Shown here piece after piece: positions 56,516 to 64,000 of a stretch of 64,000 nucleotides of DNA. The stretch comes from Cyrtodaria siliqua (Eukaryota; Mollusca; Bivalvia; Adapedonta; Hiatellidae): the NCBI GenBank assembly GCA_037043455.1, contig JAWPHD010000087.1:496001-560000 (forward strand), in the 5' to 3' direction. The notes beneath the pieces were generated by a model. The model ran no database searches, was not told where the DNA came from, and saw nothing but the letters and a program-made list of their open reading frames with translations. Position numbers and translations under genes: made by a program. Each line of letters begins with the position of its first letter. Positions within the stretch are counted from its first letter, which is position 1.

Positions 56516-57550
56516 GCTATGCAACACAAAAAATCTGATTGGAAAAAATAAGCTACCAAGATTGGCATCGTTTTCAAAAGAAATAGCGTACCTGGAAAAT
56601 TTCGTCCATACATGGTATGGAGTGAATTAAAATAAAAGACTCTGACATATCAACACGTAATTTACATGGATGCGCGGTCTATCTGGAGCACTGCAGAGCT
56701 AGAGACCCCTTTATAAAGTAGGTAGAGTATGACGCACAACTCCATCCGCAGGTGTCTGCACGCAATGCCTGAATAAACAACTAATTTAAGCCTTATATAC
56801 CACACGTGCATACATAAAACTTACCAAAGAAAAGAATATCATGTCGATCTAGTTATGTTCCGTCTGACATGTTTAATGTTTTTCTCTCGAAATAGCTCGC
56901 TGTCATCTGTTATCTGGTTCCATATTTCCACGTTTATCAATTTTCTTTGGTGAGTTTATGGCGTGGTATTCACGGTTCAGTCAATTAAAATCCGGTTATT
57001 GTTATTTAAGCAGGTATTAGGTGATGTCTTCAGAGACATCGCCGGAAAGCACGAAAGGAGTTGTGCCGTATTACTTTACCTATCTATCTATATTTACTGC
57101 TACACCGTCTTTTGAGTATATATGCAGTGCTCCATATAAGCTTTCAGCACAATGTACGCATTTTGTTTTTGTTTTTTTACGTATTTACATTTACAAATTA
57201 CAAACTTATGCGTATTTTTGTAAACAAGTTTTGTAAAAATGTATATTCATTAGTCATTACCATAAAAAAACATATTTCATCTCCACCTTTAAAAAAACAC
57301 GACATAAGCAATGTTGAATGTATATATATTTAAGGGCATTATTGATTAATTTGTGTCAAACAGCCGACAAAAAGGCCATTTCTATTTTCTGGCAAGCATC
57401 TACCGAAACGTTAGTAAAATTCTGCACTTGATTGTCATTCAGTACCTCAAACTTCAATAAGCATCCACTGAGTATGGCCGGGAGTACTCTATTTTTCTAA
57501 GCTATTAACTTGTGTGAACGTGGGTATTTGGCTCTCCATATTTATCGGCG

Positions 57551-57552
<2 letters not shown>
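56516..57552. other. No recognisable gene
   Basis: Short frames at 57021-57333 lack domains. ATCTGGAGCACTG at 56682 recurs at 57587. Confidence 0.35.

Positions 57553-57581
<29 letters not shown>
57553..57581. repeat. (TA)n microsatellite
   Basis: About 14 TA units. Confidence 0.9.
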
Positions 57582-57584
<3 letters not shown>

Positions 57585-57932
57585 TCTTATCTGGAGCACT
57601 GTATGAGCAACCACACTTCCGGGGAATGTTTACGGACGTGAATCAAGCTGATACAGAAGCAACGCGTATTGGCTGTTGTTCTGCTTGCACACAGGACCGA
57701 CACATCCCCTCCGTAGGCTGGCATACTTTCACACCAAAGCTGGCATACTTTCAGAGATCCTTGCTCAAGTAAGATACTAACACACACACTGACATGATAC
57801 AAAGAACCTGTTAGAGATTGCTTATCTGGAAGGAAAGCATTAAAGTAACGATATGAATAAACATTAAAAAACAAACCGTCATAAAACTAACTGGACAGTT
57901 GCCATCTACCTAACTAGCCGCCTAGTATTTAT
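57582..57932. other. No recognisable gene
   Basis: Spacer before a tandem repeat; nothing supported. Confidence 0.35.
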
Positions 57933-57933
57933 G

Positions 57934-57947
57934 CCCCCCCCCCCCCC
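57934..57947 (+). repeat. Poly-C tract
   Basis: Fourteen C at the start of the interspersed repeat, followed by AAAAGG. Confidence 0.9.
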
Positions 57948-58460
57948 AAAAGGTTTCAGGGGGATATTGTAATAGCACCGTCCGTCTGTCCGTCCGTCAT
58001 GCCGCAGTTCGTGTCCGGACTGTACCTTCAAAACCCCTGCATGGATTTTTAATTAACTTGGCACAAGTGATCAGCATAACAAGACGATGTGTCGCGCGCA
58101 AATCCCAGGTCCGTACCTTAAAAGTCAAGGTCACACTTGAAATTCATAAGTCAAAAACAGGAACGCAATTTCGTGTCCGGACCGTAACGTCACAACCCCT
58201 GAGGGATTTTTAAATATCTTGGCACAAGTGATCACCATAACAAGACGATGTGTCTCGCGCAAAATCCAGGTCCGTACTTCAAAGGCAAAGGTCACACTTG
58301 AAGTTCATAGGCCAAACACAGGTACGCAATTTCGTGTCCGGACAGTAACGTCACAACACCTGCAAGCATTTTTAAATAATTGGCACAATTGATCACCATA
58401 ACTTCAAAGGTCAAGGTCACACTTGAAGTTCATAAGTCAAAAACAGGTACGCAATTTCGT

Positions 58461-58593
58461 GTTAGGATGGCGGGAGGTGTACAGTACTGGTTCTACCCAG
58501 GAAAAGTGGGTGGTCTGCTTCCACCACAAAAATCGACCGTCATATATAACATTACTTGTGTTGCAAATGACGCAAAACACCATACAAACAAAA
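58461..58593 (+). mobile_element. SINE family A, 5'-truncated, with 10-bp duplication
   Basis: GGATGGCGGGAGGTGTACAG, TACCCAGGAAAAGTGGGTGG, TCTGCTTCCACCAC, ACCGTCATATATAAC, ACACCATACAAACAAA. GCAATTTCGT occurs directly on both sides (58451-58460 and 58594-58603), a clear target-site duplication inside the tandem repeat. Confidence 0.85.
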
Positions 58594-58815
58594 GCAATTT
58601 CGTATCCGGACCGTAACGTCACAACCCACTTGTCTGGTCAATAACTTTTGCATGCCTAGACAGATTTTCAAATAACTTGGCACAAGTGCTCACTACAACC
58701 ATACGACGTGTCGTGCACAAAATCCATGTCCGTGACTCCAAGGTCAAGGTCATACTTAGAGGTCAAAGGTGACTTCAGGGGCATTCGTCACTTACAGTGA
58801 TATTTCTTGTTTACT

Positions 58816-60687
58816 ATTTTTTCTGCACCGATATCAGACTAATACCGCCATGTTTTGTTGTTGCATAAACTGCTTCACTGCACATATGTTCTGTTGACGC
58901 CGCACTTGCGAAATGTAGCCTCAAGTATACCCTTGCCCTAATAGAATATGCAGGGTTCAAATTTAACACTTATTTACTTGCTAAATGCAAGTAGATTTTA
59001 GCAGATTGCAAGTAGGAAATATTAGCACTTGATAAATTGTTCAAGTATTAAAAGAAAACTATTAGGTTTCAGTCTACATTTATTCACTGAACATATTTAT
59101 CTAACTTGGTTAAATAGGTGAATATAAGTAAGTATAATTATACATTATTAAATTCCTGCATCTAGCTGAATGTGAAATTGTCATTATTAACATGTATAGT
59201 AATCCTTCTAAAATGAATCAAGGTTTCAAATTATATTAATGCAAGTACCTTAATTAAAATAGCAAGTAGAAAACCTTTGCACTTGCTTTTTTATAGCAAG
59301 TGGCTAAAAATGTAAGTCAAAATATGCTATTGTGTATAATATTGCCGTCAAAATTGCATTACAACCCGCGATTAACCCAGCCGTTAATAGAAACAACTGA
59401 TTAGAAATATTAAAAAGGCATTCTGACTTTGTAACTCTTGTGTTTACATTACCTGTGCTATAAATGTGTCTGCACACTTTCTGTGTTGTGCTTAGCGTCG
59501 GCGCAGTGTGTATAGGATACAGCGTAATTAGTACACAAATATTTATTTGGAATAGTGTGTACAGTTTAATTTTATTCAGTTATTTTGTTAGCGTAGTTCT
59601 CTAAGTTGTAGCGCTTCCGAGTGCTTCGTCAACTGTTTCAGTTTATGAGCACATTCTGCCTTTAAATTTGATCCCTGATATGTGTTTTATCATTTCTGAT
59701 AATTTAATTATGTTTCTAGTCATTGAATTAACAATGTGTTTTCTTTGTATGGTGTTTTACGTCATTTTTAACGAATTAACAATGAACTTGGACTTTATAT
59801 GATAATAAAGTCCTGAATAAAGTAAAGACTGTGCACAATATCAAGAATACTACTATAAAACATGTTTAAAAAGTTGACTTGTAAGTGGAAATCCAAGCAT
59901 CACCACTTTTGATTTTTAAATGCCCACTTCACTTTGTTGCGGGACTTTGTTGTGGGACATTAAAAGGTTGCACATTTTAAATTAAATCAATTTTGTGCTT
60001 ATGTGCATGGTGCATGTACGGCAGTTATTGAGTTTAGGGTTATATGAATACAGGCACAAATTTTATGCCCGTTCCAGTCCTTAGAAAAGGGTTTAAAACA
60101 TCCCGGAGCCAGTGTGTACTGTAACCGGGTACAGGATTGCTTGCCAACTAATTGTTGTGTCCTCGATAGATCAGATTATAAAGCACTAATAGCAGGTTGT
60201 CTTTAATAGCGGCAACCGCCTATATTCGTCGTCTGTTTTGAATCTGGAGCTGGCGGTAAATAATTTTTATTTTTATTTTTTTATTATTTCATCATCTGAA
60301 AGAATCATGAAATAAATAAAAATCGTGACCTTAATTAGCACCAAAAACGTGAGATTGCAATTAGACCTCATGCTTCTCTGCGGGGGAGAATGCACGTCTA
60401 CGAACGGCGAGACATTTTTTTATATACGCCGTCTAGTGTGCATCTATACAGGTCTGTATGTAAAAAACGCACCCAAAGACAATAAATGAGACAGATTTGT
60501 TCACCACAAGTTATATTTGGGGGATTATTCGGGATATCTTTGAGAAAGTTTCACACACTGGCAGTGATTCTGCTGAATAAATAAAAATTCAGAGACAAAT
60601 TTCAATCTGATGCCATGATCAGGGTATAGTCAGAACAGATTTCAATTGAATGTTGTTTTAACGGCTCATCAACACAGTATAGGTTAT
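58816..60687. other. No recognisable gene
   Basis: Contains GCAAGTAG-like motifs recurring at 58990-59310 and an AT-rich foldback near 60260-60330. No coding signal. Confidence 0.4.
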
Positions 60688-60892
60688 TTAGAGCCGCCCC
60701 AGAGAGAGGAGAAGGATACATAGGAATCTGGGAACCTGCTCTACACTTTACGTCCCCATCCGACGGACGAGGCTAAGGGAAAGTATCTTGCCCAAGAACA
60801 CACCGACGGAACTCAGTGGCACCACGAGGATTGAACCCGGGGCCTCCGGTTACAAATCCGCCGCGCTACCGACTGCGCCACGCCAGCCCTCA
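60688..60892 (-). mobile_element. tRNA-headed SINE, family C, with V-like core
   Basis: On the minus strand: GGGCTGGCGTGGCGCAGTCG (A box), anticodon-arm-like GGATTTGTAACC, CCCCGGGTTCAATCC (B box), a core GTTCTTGGGCAAGATACTTT that resembles the V-type SINE core, then GTCCGTCGGATGGGGACGTA and TCCTCTCTCTGGGGCGGCTC. The anticodon arm is mispaired, so it is not a tRNA gene. Confidence 0.8.
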
Positions 60893-61701
60893 GAACGGAC
60901 TTCAGTACTGGCAAATGGCAAGGATGAATAAGAAATCCAGTACCAAACAATCCGAACGATAGCATGATACAAATATAGTGACAGTGTGATAAAAGACAAT
61001 ATAATGGTATTTTTCTTTTTTGGCGAGCATCATATGCAGCAATATTGAACATCAGATAATAAAAAAGCAACTTTATAAGATATTTACTACAAGTGCCCCA
61101 CCCACCAACTCGGCAAAGCCAACTGCCTCGCATAATTTCATCACACCTTCATAACCTGGAAATACATATTCACTGGACAGTTGTTCATCTTTCTACCATT
61201 GGTCGTCCTATGATGATTTGCTACACCCATCTGAGTCTGCTAAATTTTACTCAAAACGCCATTTTGTGAAGACTGCTTCACTGCGCATGTCCCTTGTTGT
61301 TGTTGTACCGTTGACGCTCCATTTCTCTAAGTACCCTAACCTAAGATTATTTACAGTTTCTGGTAATACCATTCTATACATCTTATTATTGAATTAATAT
61401 TGAAGGAAAGATTGCAACGGCCTGAATACTATTAAACACGTTTAAAAATATTGTTCTACATGGACTTTTCAGATCCTACAGTAAAGAAATCCGAACATCG
61501 CGATTTGTGATTTTTAACATACTCTGTTTATTCCAGAAGCCTTTTATATATAAAACAAAACATGTTTGTACTAAAATTAGGAAAACAAGCATTTGTATGT
61601 GTTTTTATTTGGTAAAATACAATAAATAAGCATATTCGTAAATGGACCCTCCGTTTCGGATTTCGTAATTGGCCGGTTATTCGCAAACGGCGTATAACAT
61701 A
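60893..61701. other. No recognisable gene
   Basis: AT-rich; ACTGCTTCACTGCGCATG near 61272 also occurs near 58868, a dispersed repeat piece. Confidence 0.4.
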
Positions 61702-61775
61702 CACAATCTCGCTATTATCCTGTCTTCAGCGCCTAAATTGACAAGACAGTGTAAATAAAACTACATCCCATCAAA
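61702..61775 (-). mobile_element. PLE 3' tail fragment, subfamily 2
   Basis: On the minus strand: TTTGATGGGATGTAG, TTTATTTACACTGTCTTGTC, AGGCGCTGAAGACAGGATAA, TAGCGAGATTGTG. Nearly identical to the corresponding part of the tail of the 13.7-kb copy, then unrelated sequence. Confidence 0.75.
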
Positions 61776-62069
61776 TTACCAGTAAAGACCACAACTTATG
61801 TTAAAGCACGAATAGTCTTAAATAAAGCACGACTTACTTTTGCCAAACACTGTTTGAAGGTCATCTTCTCAATGTTATACGGTGTGCTAAGTGTAAATAT
61901 ATTATTTTTTAATTTGCAGTTACAAATAGGTGTTCACAGAGGTAATTGTCGATATAGAACCGTGCCATTAGTGTTCTATATTATGCTAAAGGCACGCATT
62001 TATAGGCGCGCCAGAGCCAATCTTGATAACGATGCTTGTTAGTGCATTCTTAACTTGTTTAATCGAATA
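61776..62069. other. No recognisable gene
   Basis: AT-rich spacer. Confidence 0.4.
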
Positions 62070-62447
62070 CAGGGAAGATACACCCAAATCAATTCCCAAA
62101 AACTAAGTATAGGATTGTGACAACTGAAGACATTTTATGCCTCAAATGTACGCAATTTACAGAGCTGTTCACAACCAAAGTTTAAATACTTCAAAAAGAT
62201 TGAGCTGAATGAGTATTAAAATATACATTTTTTCAAATTCAGTTAACGTGGTTAAATAAACGAAATACTTGATGGAGAATACCTTTATAGCAATAAATTA
62301 TGTATTTAACAGTACTTCTGATATTTCCCTTTCTTGTAGATAAACATGAAAAAGGACGCTCCTTTTCATAGTGATCAGTACAGAAAAAATAGTATGTGCC
62401 ATTTTTCCTCGCTTCCTGTTAGGTATAATTGAGGTGTATCTTCCCTA
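62070..62447. mobile_element. MITE with CAGGGAAGATACACC ends
   Basis: Left CAGGGAAGATACACC and right GGTGTATCTTCCCTA are inverted (13 perfect pairs), flanked by TA on both sides (62068-62069 and 62448-62449). 378 bp, no transposase. Consistent with a Tc1/mariner-type non-autonomous element. Confidence 0.75.
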
Positions 62448-64000
62448 TATATTCAACTACATATTGGCGTTATATTATTACGATCATATGTGTACGTAGG
62501 CGGTAGTGAACGGGGAAGTTGGTGGTCATTATTTATGTCTTTTTGATTGTAGTGGGCAGTATTGCAAATTGTAGTGTTGCATAGATTCAGCGTGAGTGCA
62601 AGAAAAAGGACGAAGACAAACTGAAATCCATCAAATCGAATACGTAAATTTATCTTATTTGCTGGGTTTTGATTGTTTCCAATTGTATGTAACGGTTTCA
62701 ATGTAACACTTTGTAAAATAAACATTTCTTTTAAACAATTCAAGACTGATTTTAATATATGTATATATTAATCGAGCATTATAGATTTCCTTGCGAGGTG
62801 TCACGATTCCCGCAAGTGACGGGTCTCTGTCTCTGGTTAAAAGGCTGACACTCTAGTGTGATATTGAGTGTCCCACATCACGATTGATTATTTGTTAATA
62901 AATGAAATTATTGCTTTACCTTTTTTTCATTATTGGTCCTATTTTCATTTCATTTGTGTTTGTTTTTAAAATAGCCGCAGGAATATGAAAATCCAACAAC
63001 CAATCACGAGTAAAGTGTATGCCTTATATTACATCTATATCAATAAGTTAAGTTTATGTCTCTTTCGTATATGTTTTGTAAAACAAAATCCAACGAGAGA
63101 AACTATTTGTGTTACTTCGTTCCCCTCCTTTATTGGATAAACTGTATAACAATATATTCATGTACTGATTGGAAATAAAATATGCGCCTACACCAAAACG
63201 TGATTTGCATTAGAACTTAAAGAAACAGACCTTGTATTTTACGCATCGATTCTGGCTTATATACAGACTTGTGGGCTGCTCTTCGAATTGAAACTGCTTC
63301 ACCCGTGACTCGTTCATTTTCATGAGTTAGTACTAGTTTAAGTATAGTGTCTGTAGCTTTAAAGTACATTATAGGAATGAAATTAAATTGTCGTTTTCTT
63401 TTAATTTACCTTAACTTACCTTTACTTAATCTGTAACTGGTTTATGCCAAGGGTATCAAGTTGACCTGATTTAAATCTACGTCACATATTCTAACTGTGA
63501 TGTGTACTTCTTTAAAAGCATAGCATTGCAAAGCTGAAGTTTAGAGATTTTCAAAAGTGTGACTTGTTGCCATCATATATGTACGCGTAATTCAAAATGC
63601 ACTCCTAGCTTCTTTTTCTTTCTTTTTCGGCAAATGCTACTATGCTAAAATGTAGCTAGAAGAGGCATGTTTGGAACACAATGTTATATCAGCGAGAACT
63701 TAAAAATATGGTATTATGGTACTATGTACAAATTGGTCAACCACAGGTTTTTACAGCATTACTTACGGCCCGTCTTATAGAGGATCTGTTTATCACATAA
63801 CACACCTAAGATGCGATAGTTTCACTTTAATATTTTCAATTTACCTTATATACCGAAGCAATTTGTAAGGGAAATCATGACGTCGTTTTGTTGTTTACGT
63901 TACGCGACTGTAAAAGCGTTCGCCCCTACAACTAATGTAACACCTTAAACAAATTTAACGTTAGTAACTTGCATTTTATGAAGTAAGAAAACATTTAATG
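62448..64000. other. No recognisable gene
   Basis: AT-rich to the window end. Short open frames lack domains or exon edges. Confidence 0.4.

Larger units (their letters stand above)
57933..58815 (+). repeat. Bivalve interspersed repeat with internal tandem units
   Basis: Begins with a C-run and GGTTTCAGGGGGATATTGT, CCGTCTGTCCGTCCGTC, then about four units of roughly 160 bp containing TCGTGTCCGGAC, AACTTGGCACAAGTGATCA and AAGGTCACACTTGAAGTTC, and ends GGGGCATTCGTCACTTACAG. A type I recognise as abundant in bivalve genomes. Confidence 0.75.

Noticed and set aside
60840..60892. tRNA gene on the minus strand
   Set aside because: A and B boxes are good, but the anticodon arm does not pair and the sequence continues into a SINE body.

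Overview
This window looks like nuclear DNA from a mollusc, most probably a heterodont bivalve. The reasons are AT-rich sequence, GT-AG-like exon edges, tRNA-headed SINEs with tails familiar from bivalves, and a reverse transcriptase family (Naiad-type Penelope-like element, PLE) abundant in clams. This is recognition from memory; no search was run. No complete host gene is visible. The window is mostly decayed transposable elements in AT-rich intergenic or intronic DNA.

Region 1 (1-20 kb): many pieces of one PLE family. The best copy (13659-16510, +) keeps the linker and nearly the whole reverse transcriptase, but no GIY-YIG endonuclease is seen. Its reading frame carries three UGA codons where I recall Cys in related proteins, which fits a selenoprotein. 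At least eight more pieces are mostly 3' tails. The tails share a branched RNA fold that keeps pairing although sequence differs between subfamilies. Two homologous exon-like segments (7249-7459 and 19139-19265) end in splice donors of the same phase. They are the best host-gene candidates.

Region 2 (20-31 kb): a head-to-tail 2.35-kb duplication (20434-25133) containing a SINE and TA-flanked MITEs, then more SINEs, another MITE, weak exon candidates and an independent TA-flanked MITE (30277-30838).

Region 3 (31-43 kb): a decayed minus-strand non-LTR retrotransposon (33075-35460), tRNA-headed SINE pieces, and two overlapping minus-strand PLE copies (37680-39925). One of these has a UGA at a position shared with the plus-strand copy.

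Region 4 (43-50 kb): three 411-bp tandem repeats broken by an (AT)n tract, a hammerhead-ribozyme-like motif on the minus strand, a near-perfect 77-bp inverted repeat, and a 5-kb non-LTR retrotransposon (ORF1, then APE, RT and RNase H in ORF2). That element is disrupted by frameshifts, stops and a poly-C expansion inside the RT.

Region 5 (50-64 kb): SINEs, palindromic and TTAA- or TA-flanked MITEs, a diverged tandem repeat with a SINE inserted in it (10-bp target-site duplication), and AT-rich sequence with no recognisable genes.
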